Shown here in pieces: positions 40,931-48,944 of a DNA stretch of 64,000 nucleotides. The DNA comes from DAOTXS01 sp034435055. GTDB taxonomy: Bacteria; Chloroflexota; Anaerolineae; UBA4142. The notes beneath the pieces were generated by a model. That model did no database searches and was not told the origin of the DNA. It saw only the letters and a program-made list of their open reading frames with translations. The translations under genes and the position numbers were made by a program. Numbering within the stretch: position 1 is the stretch's first letter; every line of letters begins with the position of its first letter. Where the stretch lies: contig DAOTXS010000024.1 of NCBI GenBank assembly GCA_034435055.1, positions 1-64,000 of the forward strand, written 5' to 3'.

Positions 40931-40936
40931 TTTTGT

Positions 40937-40990
40937 TAGCCGCAGAAACACGCGGAAATCCGCAGAAATTTTCTGTGGGATTCAGTGGCA
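40937..40990. repeat. CCGCAGAA-type dispersed repeat between tsaB and rimI
   Basis: GCCGCAGAAACACGCGGAAA then TCCGCAGAAATTTTCTGTGG followed by ATTCAGTGGCA. It belongs to the same family as 26484 and 48890. The rimI GTG alternative start (40985) lies within it. Confidence 0.65.
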
Positions 40991-40999
40991 AAGATTACA

Positions 41000-41620
41000 A
41001 TGCTTGATTATTCCAACTTGCCGTATCGCGTCGAACCGATGGTGCCGCAGGATGTTGCGACGATTATGGAGATCGAAAATGTTTCGTTCTCCGCGCCGTG
41101 GTCGGCGCGCGCGTACGATTACGAGTTGCGTTACAATGAAATGGCGCATTATTTCGTCGCGCGGTTGCAACAGCAACCAGCGGTGGCAATTCCGCCCAAG
41201 CCGGTTTTTTCGTGGCGGCGTTGGTTTGAGCGCGGCACTCGTTTGGCGGATGCGGATGCGGCGAACGTCGTCGGTTATGCCGGCTTTTGGTTGATGGTCG
41301 ATGAAGCGCACATCAGCACGATTGCCACCCATCCGCAATGGCGGCGGCGCGGCATCGGCGAATTGATGTTGATCGCGATGATCGATGCGGCGGCGGCAAT
41401 CGGCGCGCGGTGGATGACGTTGGAGGTTCGTGTGTCTAACACCGGCGCGCAAGCGTTGTATCGCAAATTTGGGTTCGATGTAACTGGGATGCGGCGGCAT
41501 TACTACACCGATAATAATGAAGACGCGCTGATTATGACGACGCCGTTGATCACGACGATCGAATACCAAATGAAACTCGATGGTTTGAGAGGCGCGTTGT
41601 TCAGCCGCTTGTCGAGATAA
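41000..41620 (+). CDS. rimI: Ribosomal protein S18 alanine N-acetyltransferase RimI-like
   Basis: A ~206-residue GNAT acetyltransferase. The acetyl-CoA motif is WRRRGIGELML, the core strand motif EAHISTIATHP, and the end GFDVTGMRRHYYTDNNEDALIM has the RimI pattern GF...RxxYY. An ~35-residue insert (from QQQPAVAIPPKP to ADAANV) lengthens a loop between strands. The ATG at 41000 is used; a GTG at 40985 lies in the repeat. It follows tsaB, as in many bacteria. Confidence 0.9.
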   Translation: MLDYSNLPYRVEPMVPQDVATIMEIENVSFSAPWSARAYDYELRYNEMAHYFVARLQQQPAVAIPPKPVFSWRRWFERGTRLADADAANVVGYAGFWLMVDEAHISTIATHPQWRRRGIGELMLIAMIDAAAAIGARWMTLEVRVSNTGAQALYRKFGFDVTGMRRHYYTDNNEDALIMTTPLITTIEYQMKLDGLRGALFSRLSR

Positions 41621-41737
41621 GGTGGCTGTGGTAAAATCCAGCCGCAGGTTTCGCAAATGCTCCGCACGTAAAAAATTATACCGGTGTAATTGACGGAATC
41701 TGCGGATTGCTTTGGGATAAGGTGTCGAGGAGAAAAA

Positions 41738-41953
41738 ATGGTCAGTCCAGAGTTGCTCGAAATCTTACGTTGTCCCGCGTGCGTGCGCAACGGACCAAAC
41801 GCCGGGATGCTTGATTTCATCCGCGAGACGTGGCTGGTCTGCCGCGATTGCGGCCGCAAGTATCCGGTCAAGAACGACATTCCGATTATGCTCATCGAGG
41901 AAGGCGATAAATACCGCGCCACGCCGATCGAGCAGTTGGGCGCGCCGGCATAA
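41738..41953 (+). CDS. Trm112-like small zinc protein
   Basis: A 71-residue Trm112 family protein (PF03966). MVSPELLEILRCPACV and LVCRDCGRKYPVKNDIPIML give the CxxC pairs and the family's IPVML-type ending. In bacteria these proteins may assist methyltransferases. GAGGAGAAAAA precedes the ATG. A terminator hairpin follows at 41981. The frame to 41690 upstream has no support. Confidence 0.9.
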   Translation: MVSPELLEILRCPACVRNGPNAGMLDFIRETWLVCRDCGRKYPVKNDIPIMLIEEGDKYRATPIEQLGAPA

Positions 41954-41980
41954 TCCGGCGAACGCTGAAAAACGTAGCAT

Positions 41981-42030
41981 AAACAGGTAAAGTCAACGGG
42001 GACGACGTTACTTTGACCTGTTTATTTTTT
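41981..42030 (+). terminator. Terminator after the Trm112-like gene
   Basis: AAACAGGT-AAAGT pairs with ACTTT-G-ACCTGTTT (one bulge) across a 16-nt loop and is followed by ATTTTTTC. It lies just upstream of the next gene. Confidence 0.78.
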
Positions 42031-42044
42031 CTGAGGGAGAAAGT

Positions 42045-43406
42045 ATGAAAAAGCCAATCCTCGTACTTGGCGCAATTTTGTTTGTGTTGAGTGTGTTCGC
42101 CGCGCCGGCGTTCGCGGCAGACCCGATTGCAATTACGTCGAACAAGTTCGTCAACAACTTTCGACAAAATCTGCAATTCAAATTGGACGCGACGAGTACG
42201 GCCGGCAAAATCAATCAAATCGCGCTCTTTATTCAAATCGATGGGGTGTCGTCGAGCGCGCGGCAATTGCCGGAATTCACCGCCGACAAACAGGTTGCGG
42301 CGACGTACGAATGGAATCTCACGCGCAATTATTTGCCGCCCGGCGTGACCGGTCAATTTTGGTGGATCATCGAAGATGATGCCGGGAGCAAATTGACCAC
42401 CGACAAGCAATCGTTCCGGGTCGAAGACACCTCGAAACAGTGGAGGAAATTATCGAACGAGAAGCTCGCCATCTTTTGGTACAACGGCGGCGATAGTTTC
42501 GGCAAAGCGTTGTTTGAGCGCGGTGTCGAGGCGATGAAATTTTTGGAGCAGGACACCGGCGTCGTCATCGATCGGCAAATTCAAACGTACATCTACGGCA
42601 ATCGCGCCGATTTTCGCAACGCGTTGTCGGTGGGCGCGCAAGAGTGGACGGGTGGACAGGCGTTCCCGGATTACAGCGTCGTTTTGATCAACGTCGAGCC
42701 GACGGCGTTGGAGTGGGGCAAAGGCGCGACGGTGCACGAGTTGACGCATCAAGTCATTCATCAAAAGATCAAGGGTCCGCTCGGCGATTTGTCGATGCCA
42801 CATTGGATGGACGAAGGGCTGGCGATGTACTATGAAACGTATCCCGACCAACTCGATTCGCAATTCAACACGCCGTTGCGCCGCGCCATTCAAAACGATA
42901 CGGTCGTTGCGTTGCGAACGTTGAGCGGCGCCTTCCCCGCCGATTCCAACGCGGCGAATCTGGCGTACGCGCAAAGTTACGCCGTCGTCGATTTCATCTA
43001 TCGCAAGTACGGCAAAGACAAGATGGCGACGATGCTCCAAGAATTCAAAAAGGGCGGAAACTATGACGACATTCTCAAAAAAGTGATTGGTGTCGATACC
43101 GATGGGTTGGATAATGCGTGGCGGCAGGAAGTAGGATTGAAGCCACGTGCGGTGGCAACCCGTTCGTTGCCGCAATCAAGCGCGATTCCGACCATCGGTC
43201 TCTCCACCGATTACTCGACGCCGATGCCGGGCGCGCCAGCAACCGCGACGCCGCCGCGCGTCTCGCAGAATGTTACCCCTGCCGCGCCATCGTCGAGCGC
43301 GTCCAGCAGTTCCGGGACGACGATTCAAATCTGTAGTGCGTCGTTCTTGGTGTTTGCGGTGGGATTTTTGGGAGTCGTGCTGAGCCGGCGGAAGAAAGTT
43401 TTGTAG
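42045..43406 (+). CDS. Secreted gluzincin-type metalloprotease (peptidase MA-like)
   Basis: A 453-residue protein with a signal peptide (ILVLGAILFVLSVFAAPAFA, cut near 24). The catalytic motif HELTHQVIH appears near residue 240, and the third ligand is the Glu in MDEGLAMYYE. The region before it is a beta-rich N-terminal domain. The C-terminus has a low-complexity Ser/Pro run and a membrane helix followed by RRKK, so it is cell-surface bound. GAGGGAGAAAG precedes the ATG. The substrate is unknown. Confidence 0.88.
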   Translation: MKKPILVLGAILFVLSVFAAPAFAADPIAITSNKFVNNFRQNLQFKLDATSTAGKINQIALFIQIDGVSSSARQLPEFTADKQVAATYEWNLTRNYLPPGVTGQFWWIIEDDAGSKLTTDKQSFRVEDTSKQWRKLSNEKLAIFWYNGGDSFGKALFERGVEAMKFLEQDTGVVIDRQIQTYIYGNRADFRNALSVGAQEWTGGQAFPDYSVVLINVEPTALEWGKGATVHELTHQVIHQKIKGPLGDLSMPHWMDEGLAMYYETYPDQLDSQFNTPLRRAIQNDTVVALRTLSGAFPADSNAANLAYAQSYAVVDFIYRKYGKDKMATMLQEFKKGGNYDDILKKVIGVDTDGLDNAWRQEVGLKPRAVATRSLPQSSAIPTIGLSTDYSTPMPGAPATATPPRVSQNVTPAAPSSSASSSSGTTIQICSASFLVFAVGFLGVVLSRRKKVL

Positions 43407-43448
43407 TACCTCTCTCCGACCCTCTCCTAAAAGGAGAGAGCGCAAATG

Positions 43449-43484
43449 AAACGGGCAATGCTCATAAAGCATTGCCCGTTTTGT
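43449..43484. terminator. Terminator after the metalloprotease gene
   Basis: A perfect 13-bp stem AAACGGGCAATGC/GCATTGCCCGTTT with loop TCATAAA is followed by TGTTG. It is in the intergenic region before the peptidase S10 gene. Confidence 0.85.
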
Positions 43485-43520
43485 TGTACTCTAAAAATCA
43501 ACTGCGAAGACAAAAAGGAA

Positions 43521-43607
43521 TTGTCATTCCGAGTGACCCGCGCAGCGGGGAGCGAAGAATCTCGTTCAAGTCATAACGAAACCCTTCGCTTTGCTCAGGG
43601 TGACAAA
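43521..43607. repeat. TTGTCATTCCGAG palindromic element overlapping a gene end
   Basis: The element opens TTGTCATTCCGAGTGACCC and closes CTTCGCTTTGCTCAGGG then TGACAA. It is related to the TGTCATTGCGAGG family. The S10 peptidase gene stop (43595) and last residues IPLSP are encoded by its edge. Confidence 0.75.
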
Positions 43608-45095
43608 GGAATCGCGCCGCGCACAAAATTTGCCAACGTCTTTTTGAGTTTTGCGAGCGAGGGCAGGTGGATGTACATCATATGCCCGGCTTCGTAAAAC
43701 GACAGCGACAAATTCTTTTCGAGCGACGGATCGATGCCGAGATGGTTGAACGTGTACTGCGTGGCAAAGTACGGCGTCGCAAAATCGTAATAGCCGTTTG
43801 CCACGTGGACTTAGAAACGGATTGATCGTCATCGCCTCGCGCAACGTTTCCGCGACGTTGACGTACTGATTTTCGTGTTGTGCGTAACTCCACGGTTGCA
43901 CGCGCGGCGTCAGAATTTCGTACGGCAGATCGGTTTCAAAACGCAACTCGCCGCGCACGTAATCGTTGAACGTTGCGGTGTACGGTCCGATGATGTTGGT
44001 CAAACTGGGATCGTACTCGTGCGCCTCGCCCGCCGCATCCCGGTCGATGCCCTTGAAGCGACTGTCGAGCCGTCCAACGGTGCGACGCTCGTCGCGCAAC
44101 AGTTCTTTGCAAAAGCGATGAATCTCGATGCGCAGATTCGTGCGGTCGATGTAATCGATGGATAGACCGGTGTAGCGGGATAATTTTGCGACGATGGCTT
44201 GACGTTCGTCGGCGGTGAGCGTTGCGCCTTTTGCCAACGCGAGCGTGTACTCGCCGAGCGCAAATGCTTCAACCTCACGCAGTGTCGCTTGCAAATCGTT
44301 CTGCAATTCCGGCGCGAGTCGTTGGTGATACCACGCGGTCGAAGTGTACGTCGGCAAGAATAAAATGTATGGCAAATCGTTGCCGGTGTTAAAGCGCGCG
44401 GTCGCAAAATTCAGAATCGACGAGACGAGCATAATGCCGTTCAAGTACATCCCGTGTCGATTTTGTAAATAGCCGGCCAAGCCCGCCGCGCGCGTCGTGC
44501 CGTAACTTTCGCCGATCAAAAATTTGGGCGAGGTCCAGCGTTGATAGCGCGTGGCGTACAGTCGAATGAAATCGCCGACCGACTCGATGTCCTTTTTGAA
44601 ACCGTGAAACTCTTTCGCTTTTTCGCCGACGACCGGTCGTGAAAACCCGGTGCTGACCGGATCGATGAACACGAGATCGGTTACATCGAGCAGTGAGAAT
44701 TCGTTGTCGGTGAGTTGGTACGGCGGCGGCGGCAAATCGCCGAGGTCGGTCATCACGACGCGGCGCGGACCCAGCACGCCGAGATGCAACCACACCGATG
44801 ACGACCCAGGACCGCCGTTGAACGAAAATGTCAGCGGGCGTTTCGTTTTGTCGGTTACGTCGTCGCGCGTGTAGGCGATGAAGAAAATGGATGCTCGTGC
44901 CTTTTCGCCTTCCGACTCGCCGGCTTGGTCGCCTTTCTTTTCTGATTCCTCTTTCAGCACGATGGTGCCGCAGGTGACGGTGTATTTGATTTCCTGTCCA
45001 CCCAGCGTGATGCTGTGTTTGGTCTCGACGATTTGGTCTTTGGGTTCTGGTTTTTGGTCTTCGGATTTCTTTTCGTGGGTGTCTTTATCGGACAT
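43595..45095 (-). pseudogene. Serine carboxypeptidase family S10, frameshifted
   Basis: Two frames together give an S10 peptidase. The first (from ATG 45095) contains the nucleophile GESYGTTRAAG and the oxyanion region FNGGPGSSSVW. The second, from about 43810, contains the Asp of NGYYDFATPY and the His of EAGHMMYIH. The break is near 43805-43820, where TTTCTAAGTCC loses frame. The triad is therefore split, and only a frame correction restores it. The C-terminal residues are encoded by the repeat at 43521. Charged Lys/Glu N-terminus; no signal peptide is seen. It could be sequencing error or decay. Confidence 0.85.
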
Positions 45096-45114
45096 TGAAA
45101 ACTCCGGTGAATTG

Positions 45115-45209
45115 CTATTGTCGCCATCGGCTCAAGCCGACGGCGATTGGGCGTGAAACCCGCCAAGCGGGTTTGAAGATTGATAGCCGTCGAATTTATT
45201 CGATGGCGC
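45115..45209. repeat. Three-hairpin intergenic repeat
   Basis: Three palindromes in a row: CGCCATCGG...CCGACGGCG, AAACCCGCC-A-AGCGGGTTT, and GCCGTCGAA...TTCGATGGC. The first and third are related to each other. It lies between two minus-strand genes and shows no coding frame. Confidence 0.75.
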
Positions 45210-45299
45210 GGTCGGTGCGCGTGTGTTTGCTGCCGTGCGTTGTCGCAATCCACTCAGACAGTCAATCTGGTACTGAAGTAATCACCAGGGATGATTGAA

Positions 45300-45740
45300 T
45301 TAGCCGTCCTTTTTCGATTCTTTCTTTTGGTCATCATTGAAATAAACATCCAAATCTTTTAACTCAGACCAATGAGAAGCACTTGAGCCATCTTTGATTG
45401 GGCCGTACACTGGATATCCGAACTCGTCAGGCTGTCCAATCACGTAATGATAAACATTGAGAGGTGGCTCACCTGCTCTCGGTTTATTTTCTATTCTAAC
45501 CCAATCAATCCCCCCCACCAAGCTGCTCGGCGGTGGCTGAAAAGTGTGTTGCGTAGGAGCAATGCCGCTGGCAAATACAGCAAATGTATTCACACTTCCA
45601 AAATGGTCTTTGATTAGATTCCACCGTTCTTGTGGAAGGTCATTCACCTTCCAAAACCCAGGGCCGACAAGTTCATTAAGATTCTCTCTGGTGATATAGA
45701 AATTCGGTCTTGGCGGAATTCCCGAAGGTGTTTCTGTCAT
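45300..45740 (-). CDS. Hypothetical protein
   Basis: A 146-residue soluble protein starting MTETPSGIPPRPNFY, with GGGAGA 6 nt upstream. No known domain is visible. A hydrophobic patch FAVFASGIAPTQ and a conserved-looking WVRIENK...VYHYVIGQPDEFG suggest a compact beta-rich domain. The C-terminus is charged (DDQKKESKKDG). It reads in the same direction as the gene downstream at 45802 and lies 61 nt from it. The function is unknown. Confidence 0.6.
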   Translation of the reverse strand: MTETPSGIPPRPNFYITRENLNELVGPGFWKVNDLPQERWNLIKDHFGSVNTFAVFASGIAPTQHTFQPPPSSLVGGIDWVRIENKPRAGEPPLNVYHYVIGQPDEFGYPVYGPIKDGSSASHWSELKDLDVYFNDDQKKESKKDG

Positions 45741-45801
45741 TGTATTCTCCCAAATAGCAACCACTTGCGCGTGTTTGCTAAATCCGTTCTGGGTCACCAG
45801 G

Positions 45802-46842
45802 TTATTTTGTGTCTAGCCAAACTCGCATCTCGTTTGGGAATATCGCTTGCCCATACGCGAGCAGTGGATGAGAGTCTCCCGCTGTAACTGTGAATGCTAT
45901 CCAACCTTCAAGAGAACCATTGGCATATATTCTTCCCAAGAACTGGGGGTCAGGAGGAACAACCGTCTGTCCCTTGAATGACTGAGCTTCTTTTCCATCG
46001 GATGTCACGACGACAAAGTACGCATCGCTCAGCATAACTGATGATTCTTTACCCGCCTTGACAAGACGAGCGCGAACTTTGAACAACATGTATTCAGCAC
46101 CAGACGGAGGAGGTTTGTTGTATTGATTCGCTGATTTTATTCGGTTCCAAGCGTCCTGCCCACGAAAATATTGAAGCAAGGTGAATTCAATTTGCTGATT
46201 GTCATGACCTGTCCAAATCACGCTTTTTCCGAGTGGGACTGGATTAGAACGTGTATAGCCAGGAACATTGGGCGGTGGTGTTGGTGTCGGAGCAAACAGA
46301 GCAAGCGTTGGTAGAGGACGAAGCGTCGGTATAGGAGCAAGTGTTGGCGTCGGAAGGAGCGTTGGAGTTGGTATATTTACAAACGTAGGATTATTCAGAA
46401 TTGCTAACTCTGCTTTGGCTCTCTGAAAATTGTTAGCAGCAGAGGTAAGCTTTATACTGACTATCCAATCACTCTGTTGCCCCATGAAAGAAATATATGC
46501 TTCAATCGTTTCATCCATTCCCGCGACAACGTATTGGAAATACGCGTCAGCACAACTAGGATGTTGGAGATTTTTGTAATCGCGCCTAATCTGTTGCATC
46601 TCCCCGATGACAGGAGATAACGCAATTCTTGGTGTAGCATCAGCGCGCCTTGTGGCGTCATAGAACTTGTCAAGAGTTTCGCTTGTCGTTTTTAGGAAAT
46701 CCTTTGCGTTGCATTTGGGTAATCCTATTACTGCAGGAGTATTCGTGCTATAGAGAATTACACCACCGACGCAAAAGACTCCGATGGCTGCGAGTGTCAA
46801 AATAGCTAGAATTGTCCATTGCGTTCGAGTGAATCCCACCAT
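45802..46842 (-). CDS. Membrane-anchored protein with Pro/Thr linker and DUF4352-like outer domain
   Basis: About 346 residues. A hydrophobic anchor (ILAILTLAAIGVFCVGGVIL) follows the start MVGFTRTQW (46842, GGAGG upstream). A helical domain spans about 50-180, then a Pro/Thr linker (PTPTLLPTPTLAPIPTL), then a beta domain with SGAEYMLFKVRARLVKAGKE like DUF4352 immunoglobulin-type folds. It should face outside. The function is unknown; Chloroflexi carry many such surface proteins. Confidence 0.7.
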   Translation of the reverse strand: MVGFTRTQWTILAILTLAAIGVFCVGGVILYSTNTPAVIGLPKCNAKDFLKTTSETLDKFYDATRRADATPRIALSPVIGEMQQIRRDYKNLQHPSCADAYFQYVVAGMDETIEAYISFMGQQSDWIVSIKLTSAANNFQRAKAELAILNNPTFVNIPTPTLLPTPTLAPIPTLRPLPTLALFAPTPTPPPNVPGYTRSNPVPLGKSVIWTGHDNQQIEFTLLQYFRGQDAWNRIKSANQYNKPPPSGAEYMLFKVRARLVKAGKESSVMLSDAYFVVVTSDGKEAQSFKGQTVVPPDPQFLGRIYANGSLEGWIAFTVTAGDSHPLLAYGQAIFPNEMRVWLDTK

Positions 46843-47297
46843 ATCCTCCCTATCAAAGCTCGCTTGGGGCGCGAATGCACCTTCGTTAAAAGGGCATGTC
46901 AGCAAACTTATATTTCACGAACTACGAGTGCGGGAATCACGGAATTTCACGCTCAAGCTGTTTGGATTCCCGCATCTTTGGGTGCGGGAAACCAAACGGG
47001 GTTTTCCGCACCTGTAATGATTCTGTGTCTTTTATCCCCCCTCGCTTGACAAAACTCGCCCATCCAACCATCCCATCACCTAACCACCCAACTATCGCAC
47101 TATTGCACTATCGCACCATCGCACTATCAAACTATTCAACTCTCCTCACCACCGCTTTCTCCAAATCCTTCACCACAATCAAAATTTCGTGCCGGGCACG
47201 GGTGCGCCTAAAATATAAAGCAGATTCCGCATCACGTCAACACAGAACCTGCTTTGGGGAGTTGAAAAGTGTGGCTGTCCACTTTGAATTAGGCAAC
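46843..47297. other. 455-nt intergenic region with old repeats and a gene fragment
   Basis: No full gene is visible. It holds inverted repeats around GTGCGGGAATC and GATTCCCGCAT (46928-46975), a run of GCACTATCG-like units (47066-47128), a remnant of the RNase Z gene end (47131-47178), and a weak hairpin CTGCTTT/AAAGCAG near 47218-47263 that could terminate the DUF2442 gene. Confidence 0.6.
47131..47178 (-). pseudogene. Remnant of an RNase Z gene 3' end
   Basis: On the minus strand 15 codons read IVVKDLEKAVVRRVE then stop; the intact gene ends IVVKDLERATVKRVG. The sequence past both stops is also alike (GCGATAGTTGGGTGGTTAGG). This is a diverged duplicate of the rnz tail, about 790 bp from the real one. 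Confidence 0.8.
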
Positions 47298-47600
47298 TCA
47301 TGAGGAAGAACGATTTTTTAGCCAGCGTTCAAACGAGGTCATGCTTTCGGTAGATTTTTTCCCCAATAACATTCCCTCCACGCCAATATCCTCGTCCAAA
47401 TCGGGCCAATAAATTCCAAAACCCGCGCCGCTAACCTGAAAATTCTCGCGTTCAGCGGGCGTGCCATGTGCGAGCCGTGGATACCAGCCAATCGGCACGG
47501 AAATCGTTCGACCATCTTCCAGGTCAACGGTCAATGTATCGTCGTCGATGGAAACCGCGATGATTTTAGCCAATCCGATTATTGCTTGAGCAGAAATCAT
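47298..47600 (-). CDS. DUF2442 domain protein
   Basis: A 100-residue protein of the DUF2442 family: LTVDLEDGRTISVPIGWYPRLAHGTPAERENF is its pattern, with YWPDLDEDIGVEGML after it. DUF2442 and DUF4160 genes are often neighbours, resembling toxin-antitoxin or small mobile pairs, though the activity is unknown. Its start overlaps the DUF4160 gene by 35 nt. The pair is flanked by duplicated RNase Z tail sequence. Confidence 0.9.
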   Translation of the reverse strand: MISAQAIIGLAKIIAVSIDDDTLTVDLEDGRTISVPIGWYPRLAHGTPAERENFQVSGAGFGIYWPDLDEDIGVEGMLLGKKSTESMTSFERWLKNRSSS

Positions 47601-47820
47601 CCCACACCTTTCTCAATTTTGGCAGATTGTCTCTCGTGATTCGTTCAATGTCGCGCAATTCTTTCCTGTTGTAACCAAAATTTTCCGCCAGTGCGACGTC
47701 AGGATCAAGCCAGAACTTGGCACTTTTGTTTTCTCGATCAACGTGCATATGTCGTGGTTCCCCACAATCATACGAGTAGAAATAAAATCGATACGGACCG
47801 ATGAAAATTGCAGTTGGCAT
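47566..47820 (-). CDS. DUF4160 domain protein
   Basis: An 84-residue DUF4160 protein: GPYRFYFYSYDCGEPRHMHVDRENKSAKFWLDPDVALAENFG is the family core. It precedes DUF2442 in one transcript behind the palindrome 47867-47886. Such pairs are widely scattered and often horizontally moved; a toxin-antitoxin role is proposed by context, not proven. Confidence 0.9.
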   Translation of the reverse strand: MPTAIFIGPYRFYFYSYDCGEPRHMHVDRENKSAKFWLDPDVALAENFGYNRKELRDIERITRDNLPKLRKVWDDFCSSNNRIG

Positions 47821-47866
47821 TATTGTTTCGACTCTTGCTGATTTCTTGATGAGCGGTTCATCGCAT

Positions 47867-47886
47867 TTCTATATCCGAATATAGAA
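47867..47886. promoter_or_regulatory. Palindrome upstream of the DUF4160-DUF2442 pair
   Basis: TTCTATAT-CCGA-ATATAGAA has perfect 8-bp arms. The TATAT and TATAG content may include a -10 element, so it could be an operator overlapping the promoter, as expected for a self-regulated pair. Confidence 0.5.
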
Positions 47887-47961
47887 CATATTCTACTTCG
47901 CGTCAAACCTCAAATGCTCAACAACCCACCCACCTAACCACCCAACTATCGCACCATTGCA

Positions 47962-48879
47962 CTATCCAACTCGTTTGACCGTTGCTCTCTCCAAATCCTT
48001 TACCACAATCGTGTTCGGGAAAACCGCGCGCGCTTCCGCTTCAATCACCGCGCCAGAGTAGCGCCGCGAAATGTGCGTGAGATAAAGTTGCTTGACCTTC
48101 GCATCGCGCGCGCATGCGGCAGATTCCGCGGCGGTGATGTGCCCAAACTTGCGCGCTGTCTCCACGTCGTCCATTGTGTACGTCGCTTCCATCACGAGTG
48201 CATCCGCGTCGCGCGCCGGTTCCAGCACTTCGTCCGTGCGCGCAATATCGCCGACGTAAACCAATTTTGTGCCCGGCACCGGCTCGCCCAACACATCTGC
48301 CGGCTTGACGATGCGCCCGTCCGCGAGCGTGAGTGTTTCGCCCGCGACGAGGCGTTTGCGTTCGGGTCCCGCCGGCACGCCCAGTTTTTCCGCTTGCTCG
48401 ACTAAAAACGGGCGCTTGGTTTTTTCCTGAAACACAAAACCGAAACAACCGCTTCCGCGATGAACGACCGGAAACGCGTAGACATCGAGATTCTTTTCCG
48501 ACAGCACCAAACCATGTTTCAGTTCGATGAATTCGATCTCCATCTCGACTTCTTTGCCGCGCAAGACGACCTTCATCAAATCGCGCACGCGGTCGATTGC
48601 CCAGCGCCCGCCGTAAATCTCGATTTTGTTGATCGCTTCCCAACGTCCAAACGTCGACACGATGCCGCCCAGTCCCAGGATGTGATCGAGGTGTCCGTGC
48701 GTCAAGAAAATTCGGCGCAGGTCTTTGAACCCCAGACCGCTCGTCAAGATTTGGCGTTGCGTGCCTTCCGCGCAATCGAGCAGGAAACGCTGACCTTCGT
48801 GAATCAGCATCGTCGAGGTCATATTGCGTTCGATACTTGGCGCGGACGCCGAGGTGCCTAAGAAACAAAGTTCAAACAT
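47962..48879 (-). CDS. rnz: Ribonuclease Z
   Basis: The endonuclease that matures tRNA 3' ends lacking encoded CCA, which both tRNAs here do. It is 305 residues with the metallo-beta-lactamase motif FLTHGHLDHILGLGG, GTSASAPSIERNMTS near the N-terminus, the later Asp in YVGDIARTDE and the His in YLTHISRRYSG. It follows the cyclase gene in reverse order with a CCGCAGAA-type repeat (48890-48944) between. Its 3' end is duplicated at 47131. Confidence 0.94.
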   Translation of the reverse strand: MFELCFLGTSASAPSIERNMTSTMLIHEGQRFLLDCAEGTQRQILTSGLGFKDLRRIFLTHGHLDHILGLGGIVSTFGRWEAINKIEIYGGRWAIDRVRDLMKVVLRGKEVEMEIEFIELKHGLVLSEKNLDVYAFPVVHRGSGCFGFVFQEKTKRPFLVEQAEKLGVPAGPERKRLVAGETLTLADGRIVKPADVLGEPVPGTKLVYVGDIARTDEVLEPARDADALVMEATYTMDDVETARKFGHITAAESAACARDAKVKQLYLTHISRRYSGAVIEAEARAVFPNTIVVKDLERATVKRVG

Positions 48880-48889
48880 GAAAATCCAT

Positions 48890-48944
48890 TTTGCCGCAGA
48901 ACCGCGCAGAAAAATTCTGTGTAATTCTGCGTGGTTTTGCGGCT
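48890..48944. repeat. CCGCAGAA-type dispersed repeat supplying the cyclase stop codon
   Basis: TTGCCGCAGAACCGCGCAGA then TTCTGTGTAATTCTGCGTGG and TTTTGCGGC. The cyclase stop TAG (48945-48943) is at its edge. It lies between the cyclase and rnz. Confidence 0.68.

Noticed and set aside
47066..47128. CRISPR-like repeats
   Set aside because: The GCACTATCG units are short, degenerate and have no unique spacers of even length; they are part of the duplicated rnz downstream sequence.
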